This document shows positions 51,260-60,872 of a stretch of 64,000 nucleotides of DNA, piece after piece (the stretch's first letter is position 1; every line of letters begins with the position of its first letter). Under the pieces are notes generated by a model, which had not been told where the DNA came from, did not search any database, and saw nothing but the letters and a program-made list of their open reading frames with translations. Source of the DNA: Paractinoplanes abujensis (lineage in GTDB: Bacteria > Actinomycetota > Actinomycetes > Mycobacteriales > Micromonosporaceae). Both the position numbers and the translations under genes were made by a program. The stretch covers positions 4,464,001 to 4,528,000 of the forward strand of contig NZ_JACHMF010000001.1 of NCBI RefSeq assembly GCF_014204895.1. The letters run 5' to 3'.

Positions 51260-51916
51260 TCAGCTCTGTGCAGGCTTCACCAGTCCGGATTCGTACGCGA
51301 TCACCACCAGCTGGGCCCGGTCGCGGGCCCGCAACTTGGTCATCGCCCGGTTGACATGCGTCTTCGCTGTGATCGGGGTGATCGCCATGTGCGCGGCCAG
51401 CTCGCTGTTGGAGAGCCCGTGGGCGACGAGCGCGACCGCCTCCCGCTCGCGGTTCGTCAACCCGTCCAGGCCCGCCGCGGGCCGGGGCGGCCGGGTGACA
51501 TACCGGTCGATCAGCTTGCGGGTGATGGCCGGGGCGAGCAGCGCCTCCCCCCGCGCGGCGACCCGCACCGCATGCACGAAGTCCTCGGGCTGGATGTCCT
51601 TCACCAGGAACCCGGCCGCCCCCGCCCTCAGGGCGTGAAACACATATTCGTCCAGCCCGTAATTGGTCAGAATCACCACGTGCACTCCGGCGAGCGCCGG
51701 ATCCTCCGCGATGCGCTCGGTGGCCTCGATCCCATCGCCGCCCGGCATCCGAACGTCGATCAGAGCCACGTCAGGCACATGCTGCCGGGCAAGCTCCAGC
51801 GCCTCGTGGCCGTCGTTGCCCTCCGCCACGACCTCGATATCGTCCTCGAGGTCGAGCAGCGCCCGGAACCCACTGCGAATCAACGGCTGATCGTCGACAA
51901 GCAACACCCTGATCAT
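51260..51916 (-). CDS. NarL/LuxR-type response regulator
   Basis: A 218-residue protein. Receiver: MIRVLLVDDQPLIRSGFRAL, phosphoacceptor Asp in VALIDVRMPGGDG and Lys in GFLVKDIQ. LuxR helix-turn-helix LTNREREAVALVAHGLSNSE with TAKTHVNRAMTKLRARDRAQ. ATG at 51916 overlaps the kinase stop by ATGA, so they form a two-component pair. Target unknown. Confidence 0.92.
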   Translation of the reverse strand: MIRVLLVDDQPLIRSGFRALLDLEDDIEVVAEGNDGHEALELARQHVPDVALIDVRMPGGDGIEATERIAEDPALAGVHVVILTNYGLDEYVFHALRAGAAGFLVKDIQPEDFVHAVRVAARGEALLAPAITRKLIDRYVTRPPRPAAGLDGLTNREREAVALVAHGLSNSELAAHMAITPITAKTHVNRAMTKLRARDRAQLVVIAYESGLVKPAQS

Positions 51917-53253
51917 CCAGCACGGCCCCATGGCAACTCGACTTCGACGGCGAATCCCCCACCCTCCCGCGGCCCGGCCCGGATGCTGCCCCCGAGAGCG
52001 GCAACACGCTCCCGCATCCCCACCAGCCCAACCCCGGGACGCGGCCGCCCCGAACCAGACCCTCCCACGTCGCCGGCTTCTCCAACGCCAGCCTCCGCCA
52101 CGCCACCTTGCCCCACGCCCACTCCCGCGACGCCAGCCTCCGCAACGCCACCTTCTCCAACGCCAGCCTCCGCGATGCCGGGCTCCGCAACGCCGGCTTC
52201 TCCGACGCCAGCCTCCGCGACGCCGGCCTCAGTGATGCCGGCCTCAGTGATGCCGGCTTTCCCTACACCGGTTTCCGCGACGCCGGTTTGTTGGCAGGGG
52301 TCGAGCCGGTTTGCGCCGTCGTCCTCCACGCGGATGGTCAACGTGTCGGGTCGGTAGCCGATGCGGACCGTGGCCCTGGCCGCCGCGGCATGGCGGGCGA
52401 CATTCGTGAGGGCTTCCTGGACTATTCGATACGCCGTCCGGTCGACCGCGAACGGTACCTCGGCCCCCTCGCCCTCGAAGGTCAACGTGGTCTCGACCCC
52501 GGCCCGCCGCGAATGCTCGACCAGCTCGGAGAGCTGCTCGATGCCCTGCCGGGGCACGTCGGCGTCCTCCCGCAGCGCCTCGAGGGTCGCGCGCAGATCA
52601 CGAGTGGCCGCGCGGCCGGCATCGCGAATGGCCAGTAACGCCTCGGGGACCGCCTCACCGCGCCGCTCGGCCACGTGCACCGCGGCCTCGGACTGCACCT
52701 TGATCACCGAGATCTGGTGGGTGAGCGAATCGTGCAGCTCGCGAGCGATGTGCAGCCGCTCCTCGTCGGCCCGGCGGCGCGCCACCGCCTCGCGCGTGCG
52801 CACGGCCTCGTCTGCCCGCTGCTCAGCCTGTCGTAACGCCTCCCCAGCCGCGCCGGCCGCGACCAGCCACGCCAGCTCGAGGACGCCGCGCGACCGCGTG
52901 AACGCCTCGCCGAGACCGTGCGCGCCCGCGAACAGTGCCGCCACGGGCAGCGCGACCAGCACGACGACGCTGGTCACCACCGTGACGACCCGGTGCCCCG
53001 CCCGCATCGCCGAGTAGACCGCGATCAGATAGGCCACGGCGAAGGCGTCGAACCCGGCCGCCTGATAGCCGATCGCACACACGCCCGCGACTAACAGGAC
53101 GACGACCGGCGCCCGCTGGCGCTCCCCCAGGGCCAGTCCGCCGATCACCAGAAGTGGGTAGCCGACCGCCTCGAACCCGGTGGAGGACAGCCCCGTAACC
53201 AGCATGATCACGGCCACCCCGACCGCGATCACCCAATCCCACGTTCTGTCCAT
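51913..53253 (-). CDS. DesK/NarX-type sensor histidine kinase with repeat insert in the ATP lid
   Basis: A 446-residue kinase. Multiple N-terminal membrane helices (~8-155), HisKA_3 phospho-His box HIARELHDSLTHQISVIKVQ, then LTNVARHAAAARATV (N box) and VEDDGANRL (G1). Between the G1 and G2 boxes, where the ATP lid sits, ~75 extra residues of AEAGV/AGVGE-type pentapeptides are inserted (~320-398). GVGLVGMRERVAALGG then follows normally. Family members have ~10-20 residues there. Partner of the adjacent response regulator. Confidence 0.88.
   Translation of the reverse strand: MDRTWDWVIAVGVAVIMLVTGLSSTGFEAVGYPLLVIGGLALGERQRAPVVVLLVAGVCAIGYQAAGFDAFAVAYLIAVYSAMRAGHRVVTVVTSVVVLVALPVAALFAGAHGLGEAFTRSRGVLELAWLVAAGAAGEALRQAEQRADEAVRTREAVARRRADEERLHIARELHDSLTHQISVIKVQSEAAVHVAERRGEAVPEALLAIRDAGRAATRDLRATLEALREDADVPRQGIEQLSELVEHSRRAGVETTLTFEGEGAEVPFAVDRTAYRIVQEALTNVARHAAAARATVRIGYRPDTLTIRVEDDGANRLDPCQQTGVAETGVGKAGITEAGITEAGVAEAGVGEAGVAEPGIAEAGVGEGGVAEAGVAGVGVGQGGVAEAGVGEAGDVGGSGSGRPRPGVGLVGMRERVAALGGSIRAGPREGGGFAVEVELPWGRAG
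52060..52290 (-). repeat. 15-bp tandem repeats inside the sensor-kinase gene
   Basis: About fifteen 15-bp units encode the pentapeptides AGVAE/AGVGE/AGITE in the kinase frame. The tract stays in frame and adds ~75 residues. Antisense reading looks like ASLRDAGL-type repeats, which is a by-product. Confidence 0.9.
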
Positions 53254-53293
53254 GCGGGCACATTAACCGCCGGGCGCGAGGGGCGCGTCGTAC

Positions 53294-53326
53294 GAACGCA
53301 GGCGTTCTCGACTGCTGCGAACGCAG
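53294..53326. promoter_or_regulatory. Inverted repeat plus half-site between kinase and small membrane gene
   Basis: GAACGC-AG-GCGTTC (53294-53307) is a perfect dyad, and GAACGCAG recurs at 53319-53326, 25 bp further on. It lies in the 149-bp divergent region. It may be the binding site of one of the adjacent NarL-type regulators. Confidence 0.4.
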
Positions 53327-53402
53327 TAGCCGATTGTCCACATCGGCACGATGCCCCTGACCCTCTCGCGCAGCACGATGCAGAGGCGAAAGGAGACAGA
53401 CG

Positions 53403-53696
53403 ATGTTCACCCTGGATCGTTTGACAGCAACGGCGGCGGCCCTGCTCGCCCTGGCCGGCGTCGCCGTGGGGCTCTGGTCCTTGGCCAACGCGAGACGCAA
53501 AGGTTCCGTCCGTGCCGTGATCGCCGGCACGCTCAGCACCGTCGTGGGCGTCCTGGTGGTGGCCACGGCCGACGGCGGCCCCGGCACGGGGAACGGCGTG
53601 GTCGGTGGCTGGGCGGCCCTGATTCTGGGCCCGATGTCGATAGCGCTCGGCGGGCTTGCGCTGGCGCGCGGCCGTGCTCAGGCGAGGCCGGATTGA
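53403..53696 (+). CDS. Small two-helix membrane protein (DUF6223-like)
   Basis: A 97-residue protein. Hydrophobic helices TAAALLALAGVAVGLWSLA and VIAGTLSTVVGVLVVATA, then a glycine-rich loop and ALILGPMSIALGGLALARG. AAGGAG precedes the ATG at 53403. The family name is a tentative recollection. Its last 19 bases overlap the convergent response regulator. Confidence 0.65.
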   Translation: MFTLDRLTATAAALLALAGVAVGLWSLANARRKGSVRAVIAGTLSTVVGVLVVATADGGPGTGNGVVGGWAALILGPMSIALGGLALARGRAQARPD

Positions 53697-54328
53697 TAGG
53701 CGAAGACGACGAGCTGGGCGCGGTCCCGGGCGCCCAGCTTGGTCATCGAGCGGCTCACGTGGGTGCGGGCCGTGGCCGGGCTGACGACGAGATGTTCGGC
53801 GATCTCGTGGTTGCTCAGGCCCTGCGCGACCAGGATGACGATCTCGCGCTCCCGGTCGGTCAGCCGGTCGAGTCCGGGGTGCGGGGTCCGGGTGTGCGGA
53901 GCCAGGCCGGTGAATTCGCGGATCAGGGTGCGGGTGACCGAGGGGGCCAACAGGGCGCCGCCGTCGGCCACGGTGCGGACTGCGTCCAGCAAGGCGGGCG
54001 GTTTGGTGTTCTTGAGAAGAAAGCCGCTCGCGCCGGCACGCAAGGCCGTGAAGACATATTCGTCATGCTCGAAGGTAGTGAGAACGATGACCCTCGTCGA
54101 GGTCAGTTCGGGGTCGGAGACGATGCGTCGGGTGGCTTCCAGCCCGTCGATGCCCGGCATACGAATGTCCATGAGCGCTACGTCCGGCCGGGTGCGGCGG
54201 GCCTCGGCGACGGCGGCCAGACCGTCGGCGGCCTCGGCGGCGACGGTGAAACCCTCGGTCGCGTCGAAGAGGGTCTGCAGCCCGAGGCGCACCAGGTCCT
54301 GGTCGTCGGCGAGCATCACGGTGATCAC
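53678..54328 (-). CDS. NarL/LuxR-type response regulator
   Basis: A 216-residue protein. Receiver: MLADDQDLVRLGLQTLFDAT with Asp in VALMDIRMPGIDG and Lys in GFLLKNTK. Helix-turn-helix LTDREREIVILVAQGLSNHE, TARTHVSRSMTKLGARDRAQ. GTG start overlaps the kinase stop (GTGA). It resembles the regulator at 51260 closely enough that the two systems probably share ancestry. Confidence 0.92.
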   Translation of the reverse strand: MITVMLADDQDLVRLGLQTLFDATEGFTVAAEAADGLAAVAEARRTRPDVALMDIRMPGIDGLEATRRIVSDPELTSTRVIVLTTFEHDEYVFTALRAGASGFLLKNTKPPALLDAVRTVADGGALLAPSVTRTLIREFTGLAPHTRTPHPGLDRLTDREREIVILVAQGLSNHEIAEHLVVSPATARTHVSRSMTKLGARDRAQLVVFAYQSGLA

Positions 54329-55377
54329 GGGCGGCGCTCCCGGGGGATGACGGCTTGGAGGGTGAAGGTCCCGGCTCGGGTTGAGGCAGTCAGGTCGCCC
54401 CCAAGCTGCTCGACGCGGCGGCGCATCCCCGTGATGCCGAATCCGTCCGAGTGGCCGGCAGCGGCGACGGAGTTGAAAACGCCCAGGTCGACGCGGTCCG
54501 GGCGGTGCTGGATCGTGACCCGGGCTCGCGGCTGGTCGGCATGCTTCACGACGTTGGTCAGGGCCTCCTGCAGCACTCGGTATGCGGCGACGTCGGCTGC
54601 GGTGGGCAGCGGGCTCGGTGTTCCGTCGACGGTGAGGTCGACGGCCACGCCGGCCGTGCGGACGCGGGCGCAGAGGTCTTCGAGCCCGGAAAGCCCCGGC
54701 GAGGAAAGCCCGGCCAGGGTGGCTCGCAACTCGTCGAGGGCCTCGGAGCTGGCTTTGCTGATCGTTTCGAGGGCTTCGAGCGCCAATTCGGGTCGTGCGT
54801 CACGGAGGTGCAGCGCGATGTCGGCCTGCATCTGGATCGCGGCGAGGCCGTGGCCGACGACGTCGTGCACCTCCTGCGCCACCCGCAGGCGTTCGGCGTC
54901 CGCGACCCGCCGCTCCGCCTCGGCGCGCTCACGGGTCTGGGCCTCGGCGACCAGCCGGCGGGCCGCCCCGAGCGTGAACGGGACGACCACCCAGGCCGTT
55001 CCGGGTGCCAGGCCGATCAGCGGCTCATCGAAGACGAGATGGATCAGCAGCACGAGCAGCGCCGGGGTTGCCCAGAGGGCCGCTCGGCGCGGGGCTCGGT
55101 GGCGGGCCACGGCGTAGACGCAGACGGCGAAGGACAACAGGATCGGGCCGTACGGGAAACCGATGATCAGGTAGGTGGAGGTGAGCGCGGATGTGGTGAG
55201 CAGAGCAGGACCGGGCCAGCGGTGACGTAGAGCGGTGGTGGCGGCGGTGGCGAGAATCAGCGCCACGGCGGTCAGGTTGAGGGGGTGATCCGTCGGTGAG
55301 AACCGATCGAGCACGGGCATGGTGGCCACACCGACCGCGGCCAGGGCGGCGGGGACGGCCAGGTCACGTACGCGCAT
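54325..55377 (-). CDS. DesK/NarX-type sensor histidine kinase
   Basis: A 350-residue kinase. Four to five N-terminal membrane helices, HisKA_3 box RVAQEVHDVVGHGLAAIQMQ, N box VLQEALTNVVKHADQPRA and G box GHSDGFGITGMRRRVEQLGG. The lid is of normal length, unlike the repeat-bearing kinase at 51.9 kb. Paired with the response regulator immediately downstream. ATG at 55377; longer upstream starts have no support. Confidence 0.9.
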   Translation of the reverse strand: MRVRDLAVPAALAAVGVATMPVLDRFSPTDHPLNLTAVALILATAATTALRHRWPGPALLTTSALTSTYLIIGFPYGPILLSFAVCVYAVARHRAPRRAALWATPALLVLLIHLVFDEPLIGLAPGTAWVVVPFTLGAARRLVAEAQTRERAEAERRVADAERLRVAQEVHDVVGHGLAAIQMQADIALHLRDARPELALEALETISKASSEALDELRATLAGLSSPGLSGLEDLCARVRTAGVAVDLTVDGTPSPLPTAADVAAYRVLQEALTNVVKHADQPRARVTIQHRPDRVDLGVFNSVAAAGHSDGFGITGMRRRVEQLGGDLTASTRAGTFTLQAVIPRERRP

Positions 55378-55485
55378 GTGCTCACCGTGCCACGTGCGGG
55401 GGGCGGCTGTGTACGTCGCAGGGCGTACGGAGGAAGCCGCCCCGGAACCGACGAGCCGCGGCCGGTGGTCGCACAAGCTGGACGC

Positions 55486-56034
55486 ATGGTTCTGCGACCC
55501 ACCTTTCGGAAGCTTTGGCTCGTGCTGCACGTCGTGTCGGCCGGAGCGTGGATCGGCATCGACGTGATCGTGGCCGTGCTCGTGGGCATCGGCGGGCTGA
55601 GCGACGACCTCGCGCGGCGGGGACTGGCCTACCAGGCGCTGGGCACGTTCGTCGTGTGGCCGATGCTGACGTCCGGGCTGATCTGCCTGATCACCGGGTT
55701 CGTGCTGGGGCTGGGTACGAAGTGGGGTCTGATCCGTTACTGGTGGGTCGGCGTCAAACTGGTGCTGAACGTCGTGCTGTGCACGCTGATCCTGGTGCTT
55801 TTGCGGCCGGGCATGCCGGGGATAGCCGAGTTCGGGGCCCGCCTGTCCGCCGGCGAGAAGGTCTCGCACGACATCAGCAGCCTGATCATGCCGCCGATCG
55901 TGTCGCTGACCTTGCTGAGCCTGGCCACGGTTCTGTCGGTCTACAGACCCTGGGGGCGTGTGAGGCGGTCGGGTCCTTCGACGGTCCGTCCGGCGCGCCG
56001 GACGACACCGACGACGGCTCAGCGCGCAGGTTAG
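55486..56034 (+). CDS. Integral membrane protein, DUF2269-like
   Basis: A 182-residue protein with about four membrane helices: KLWLVLHVVSAGAWIGIDVI, ALGTFVVWPMLTSGLICLIT, VLNVVLCTLILVLLRPG and IVSLTLLSLATVLSVY. His in the first helix and Trp pairs suggest a DUF2269/CopD-like membrane fold; possible haem or metal role. Divergent from the kinase; convergent with the EamA transporter. Confidence 0.75.
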   Translation: MVLRPTFRKLWLVLHVVSAGAWIGIDVIVAVLVGIGGLSDDLARRGLAYQALGTFVVWPMLTSGLICLITGFVLGLGTKWGLIRYWWVGVKLVLNVVLCTLILVLLRPGMPGIAEFGARLSAGEKVSHDISSLIMPPIVSLTLLSLATVLSVYRPWGRVRRSGPSTVRPARRTTPTTAQRAG

Positions 56035-56042
56035 ATGGACGG

Positions 56043-57044
56043 TCATCGGGCCAGGCATGCCACGGCGAGCAGCGCGGCCAGCACGCCGTAGAGGTGCACT
56101 GTGTGCAGGCGCTCGCGTAGAAGGGAGCGGTTGAGCAGCAGTGTTACCGCCGGGTAGAGCGACGCGACCACAGCCGCGGGGGCCAAAGCCGCGGCGGCGG
56201 CTGCGATGAAGGCTGCGTCGGCGAACGCGTCGGTGGCGCCTACGAGGAAGACCGGAACGACGTTGCGAGCGCTCAGTCCGCGAGACGTCTTTGTGGGCGG
56301 GGAAAGGTCAGCGATGGCGGGCGCGGCGGAAGCAGCGGGCCCGGCAGCCGACACGGCCGAAGCAGCGGGCCCGGCAGCCGACACGGCGGAAGCAGCGGGC
56401 CCGGCGGCAGGAGTGGTGACAGTGGGCGTTGGGGTGGTGAGGGCTTTGCGGGTTCGACGGCGGACGTGCATGACGGCCAGGACCAGCAGGGCGGCTGTGC
56501 CCTCGGCGATGCGCGCGTAGGCGACGGACCAGAACTGGCTCGCGGTGGCGGCTTCGTGCAGGAGTACGAAGTAGATGCCGAAGCCGAGCGCGGCGCCCAG
56601 CGCGCACACATTGGCCGAGTGGTGGGGGCGACGGTGACGATGGCCGGGTACGGGCCAGCCGGCGAGGGTGGCGCCGGCCAGGCCCGCCACTGTGCCCAGC
56701 ACGGCGAAGAGGCTCAACCGGTCGCCGTGCAGGAGGCCCCAGGCCACGGGGACCAGGGCGGCGACCGCGGCGACGGGTGCGACCACGGCCAGGGAGCCGT
56801 CGCGCATGGCGCGGTACAGCAGGCCCATGGCGGGCAAGCCGGCCAGGCCCGCCGGCACGGCCAGCCACAGGCGGGCGTCGGCGACCGGTGGGACGGCCCA
56901 GACCGCGGCGGCGGCCAGGGCCAGCAGCATCGCCGCGACCTTGGACCAGACGAGGATGGTCACGACAGGTAGGCGGCGGGCCAACCAGCCGGCCAGGAAG
57001 TCGGAAATTCCCCAAGCCGCGGCGGCGCACGCCGCGGACGTCAT
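56043..57044 (-). CDS. EamA/DMT-family transporter
   Basis: A 333-residue membrane protein with ten predicted helices in two EamA repeats (CAAAAWGISDFLAGWLARRL and VFLVGATDAFADAAFIAAAA). Typical function: export of small metabolites. The loop between the halves carries an Ala/Gly/Pro expansion (see repeat at 56331-56410). ATG 57044 is used; GTG 57056 is possible. Confidence 0.85.
   Translation of the reverse strand: MTSAACAAAAWGISDFLAGWLARRLPVVTILVWSKVAAMLLALAAAAVWAVPPVADARLWLAVPAGLAGLPAMGLLYRAMRDGSLAVVAPVAAVAALVPVAWGLLHGDRLSLFAVLGTVAGLAGATLAGWPVPGHRHRRPHHSANVCALGAALGFGIYFVLLHEAATASQFWSVAYARIAEGTAALLVLAVMHVRRRTRKALTTPTPTVTTPAAGPAASAVSAAGPAASAVSAAGPAASAAPAIADLSPPTKTSRGLSARNVVPVFLVGATDAFADAAFIAAAAAALAPAAVVASLYPAVTLLLNRSLLRERLHTVHLYGVLAALLAVACLAR
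56331..56410 (-). repeat. 30-bp tandem repeat in the EamA transporter loop
   Basis: Units starting at 56331, 56361 and 56391 are nearly identical and encode SAAGPAASAV-type decapeptides in the cytoplasmic or periplasmic inter-repeat loop. The reading frame is preserved. Confidence 0.85.
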
Positions 57045-57197
57045 CACCCAAGCCACGTCGGGCAAGGGCGTTCGTCGGTGTCGCCGGATACGTCGCGGTC
57101 GGATACGCGATAGGGCATGCGAGCGATGATGCCGACCGTAAGGCCGCAGGTCAGTCGCCCGTCGGTGGACGCCTGAGCGACCTAACCCGAACGAAGG

Positions 57198-57228
57198 GCG
57201 GCCCGCCCCCGGCGAGGGGACGGGCCGC
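57198..57228 (-). terminator. Hairpin terminator downstream of the chitinase gene
   Basis: GCGGCCCG (57198-57205) and CGGGCCGC (57221-57228) pair, with CCCC/GGGG extending the stem inside. It is about 20 bp after the chitinase stop on the minus strand. No T tract. Confidence 0.65.
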
Positions 57229-57249
57229 GCGATCGGGTGATGACAGCGG

Positions 57250-58626
<1,377 letters not shown>

Positions 58627-58693
58627 GGGGAAGGTGACCCTTCGTGTCCGGCGCGGGGGTTGCGCCGTGGGGATGACTTCGGGCCCACAAAGA

Positions 58694-58710
58694 TTAGGAA
58701 GATTTACTAA
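58694..58710. promoter_or_regulatory. CsnR/ROK-type operator-like dyad upstream of chitinase
   Basis: TTAGGAAGATTTACTAA is close to the actinobacterial consensus TTAGGAAAGTTTCCTAA (14 of 17 positions), which is known upstream of chitosanase and other secreted glycoside hydrolase genes and is bound by ROK-family repressors. It lies ~68 bp before the chitinase ATG. Confidence 0.5.
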
Positions 58711-58780
58711 CAGTCGTCAATATAGGACGTGATAAAAGTCCGCCGGATTGTCGAAGAGGCGGCGCCGGATGCGCGCGACG

Positions 58781-58900
58781 AGCGGAGAACACGGGCGAGC
58801 GAGGAGCGGAGAACGCGGGCGAGCGAAGAGCGGAGAACACGGGCGAGCGAAGAGCGGAGAACACGGGCGAGCGAAGAGCGGAGAACGCGGGCGAGCTGGA
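58781..58900. repeat. Five 24-bp tandem repeats before the enoyl-CoA hydratase stop
   Basis: Units of 24 bp (AGCGGAGAACACGGGCGAGC plus four more bases) start at 58781, 58805, 58829, 58853 and 58877. The first and last differ slightly. Because 24 is a multiple of 3, all six frames stay open here, but no gene is supported. Confidence 0.9.
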
Positions 58901-58904
58901 CGGT

Positions 58905-59678
58905 TCAGCGGCCCTCGAAGGACGGGGGCCGGCGTTCCATGAAGGCGCGCTGCCCTTCGAACTCGTCGTGGGAGCCGGTTGTGGCGGCGATCAGCTGCTG
59001 GGCCCGGGCGGCCAGCGGCGGATGAGCGGCGGCCTTGATCGAGGCCTTGGCGGCGCGTACGGCCAGCGGTGCGTTGGCGGCGATGGCCGACGCGGTGCGC
59101 AGGACGTCGGCTTCGAGGGCGGCTGCGGGGACGAGGCGGTTGATCAGGCCGGCGGCCAGGGCTTCCGAGCCGGCGTAGGAGCGGGCGGTGAACAGCATGT
59201 CGCTCGCGTGGGCCGGCCCGATCACGTGGACGAGGGTCTGCGCCAGTTCGTACGGGTAGCCGATGCCGAGCCGGGCCGCCGGGATGCCGAACGTGCTGCC
59301 TTCGGCGGCGATGCGGATGTCGGCGCTGAGGGCCAGGGCCATGCCCGCGCCGAAGCACGGTCCCTGGATCATCGCGATCAGCGGTGTGGTGAGCCCGCTC
59401 AGCGATTCGAACAGGCCGGTCAGCGCCTGTTCCCACGTCTCGCGGGCGCCGGTCGAGTCGTGGTGCGCGGCGAATTCGGAGATGTCGGCCCCGGCGGTGA
59501 ACGTGTCCCCCGCGCCGCGCAGGACGATGCTGCGTACGGGAACCGCGGTGTCGTACTCGCGCACGACCGTCGTCAGTGACGTCAGCATCGCGGTGGACAG
59601 CGCGTTACGGCGGGCCGGGTTGCTCATGGTGACCCAGCCGACGCCGTCGCGGACCTCACTGATGATCTCTGCCGCCAC
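58905..59678 (-). CDS. Enoyl-CoA hydratase/isomerase-family protein
   Basis: A 257-residue crotonase-fold protein. GDTFTAGADISEF and QGPCFGAGMALALSADIRIA are the oxyanion motifs. The site normally holding the first catalytic Glu reads FGIPAARLGIGYPYELAQTL (Ala), which suggests an isomerase or other crotonase reaction rather than a standard hydratase. GTG 59678 overlaps the preceding membrane-protein stop by 23 bp. Substrate unknown. Confidence 0.85.
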   Translation of the reverse strand: MAAEIISEVRDGVGWVTMSNPARRNALSTAMLTSLTTVVREYDTAVPVRSIVLRGAGDTFTAGADISEFAAHHDSTGARETWEQALTGLFESLSGLTTPLIAMIQGPCFGAGMALALSADIRIAAEGSTFGIPAARLGIGYPYELAQTLVHVIGPAHASDMLFTARSYAGSEALAAGLINRLVPAAALEADVLRTASAIAANAPLAVRAAKASIKAAAHPPLAARAQQLIAATTGSHDEFEGQRAFMERRPPSFEGR

Positions 59679-60072
59679 GAGGTGTGACTCTATCGGGAAG
59701 CAGCAGCACAATCGACAACGCGAGGACGCCGCCCAGGGCCGCCGCGTGCCCCACCTTGTCGATCGGCGGGAACATCTCCAGGTGCAGCATGTGCCACAGG
59801 AAGTGGATCGCGTTGAAGATCAGCCACGCTCCCCCGGTGACGCGCAGGGCCTCGGGGGTGGGCCGGCGCCAGGCCCACACGCTCAGCACGAGCAGGGCCA
59901 GGTAGAGGGCGCCCACGTCGCGGACGAGATGTTCGCTGTACGGGCCCAGCGTCGACACCCAGTGCCGGCCGGGGGCGGGGAAGTCGTGGTAGAACGACAT
60001 CGGGAACGCCGCCGCCCACACCCCGGCGACCGCGGCCGACACGGCCAGGATCAGCACCGCCCCACGTTTCAC
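59656..60072 (-). CDS. Small integral membrane protein
   Basis: A 138-residue protein with four hydrophobic helices: VLILAVSAAVAGVWAAAF, VGALYLALLVLSVWAWR, LIFNAIHFLWHMLHLE and AALGGVLALSIVLLL. His-rich helix 3 is notable. No family assigned with confidence. GTG 60072 overlaps the SDR stop (GTGA), so the two are probably co-transcribed. Confidence 0.75.
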   Translation of the reverse strand: MKRGAVLILAVSAAVAGVWAAAFPMSFYHDFPAPGRHWVSTLGPYSEHLVRDVGALYLALLVLSVWAWRRPTPEALRVTGGAWLIFNAIHFLWHMLHLEMFPPIDKVGHAAALGGVLALSIVLLLPDRVTPRGGRDHQ

Positions 60073-60785
60073 CGGGAAGCCGCCAGCCACTGGTCGAACG
60101 TGACCTGACCGCTGTGGAACTCGCCCGCGGGGAGCAGCGCGCCGCCCGCCATCGCGCGCCCGGCCGGCACGGTCAGCACCAGCTTGCCCCGGGCCAGGCG
60201 GCGCACCATGGCCGACATCTTCAGCACTTCGGGCCCGGCCAGGTCGGTCGCCAGGCCCCGGGCGGGGCCTTCGGCCAGCCGTACGAGCTCGGTGGCGACG
60301 TCGGCCGCGGCGACCGGCCGGGTCAGCATCGACGGCACCAGTTTGACCGGGCCGGGCACCCGCCCGAGCAGCTGGGCGGCGAACTCGTGGAACTGGGTCG
60401 CCCGCAGCACAGTGGCCGGGACGGGTCCGGCCAGTGCGAGCTCCTCCTGACGGCGTTTGGCCCGGTAGTAGCCCGAGTCGACCCGGTCCACACCGACGAT
60501 CGACAGCACTACGTGATGCCGTACGGAGGAACGCTTCTCCGCCGCCAGCAGGGTGCGAGTGGCCGTCTCGAAGAACTCGGTGGCCACCTTGCCGCTCAGC
60601 GTCTCGACGTTGGTCACGTCGATCACCGCGTCGACGCCGTGCAGCGCCTCGTCGAGGCCGGCTCCGGTGGTCAGGTCGACGCCGTTCGACCGGGAGATCA
60701 CCACGACGTCGTGGCCGGCCTCCCGCGCCCGTTCGACCACCAGCTTGCCGACCCAGCCGGTCCCGCCGGCCACTGCCATCCTCAT
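60069..60785 (-). CDS. NAD(P)-binding SDR / NmrA-like protein
   Basis: A 238-residue atypical SDR starting MRMAVAGGTGWVGKLVVERA. LSIVGVDRVDSGYYRAKRRQ and TVLRATQFHEFAAQLLGRVP are typical of NmrA/NAD(P)H-binding proteins. A YxxxK-like pair occurs as YYRAK. Function unknown: reductase, epimerase or redox sensor. Confidence 0.85.
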   Translation of the reverse strand: MRMAVAGGTGWVGKLVVERAREAGHDVVVISRSNGVDLTTGAGLDEALHGVDAVIDVTNVETLSGKVATEFFETATRTLLAAEKRSSVRHHVVLSIVGVDRVDSGYYRAKRRQEELALAGPVPATVLRATQFHEFAAQLLGRVPGPVKLVPSMLTRPVAAADVATELVRLAEGPARGLATDLAGPEVLKMSAMVRRLARGKLVLTVPAGRAMAGGALLPAGEFHSGQVTFDQWLAASR

Positions 60786-60800
60786 CGCGTCCGTCCTTCG

Positions 60801-60831
60801 CTCGTCCCTACGGGTTCAGGGCAGGGACGAG
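60801..60831 (-). terminator. Hairpin terminator after the FAD monooxygenase
   Basis: CTCGTCCCT (60801-60809) and AGGGACGAG (60823-60831) form a perfect 9-bp stem with a 13-nt loop, 40 bp past the monooxygenase stop on the minus strand. Confidence 0.6.
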
Positions 60832-60872
60832 GGGTCCGGAACGAACGTGACAGCGTGTGACCGCGGCCACAG

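Noticed and set aside
52108..52638. Plus-strand frame that reads as pentapeptide repeats (ASLRNATFSNASLRDAGL-type)
   Set aside because: By-product of the 15-bp array in the sensor kinase; the kinase frame is the one with conserved boxes.
58781..58900. CRISPR-like array
   Set aside because: The 24-bp units are tandem with no spacers.
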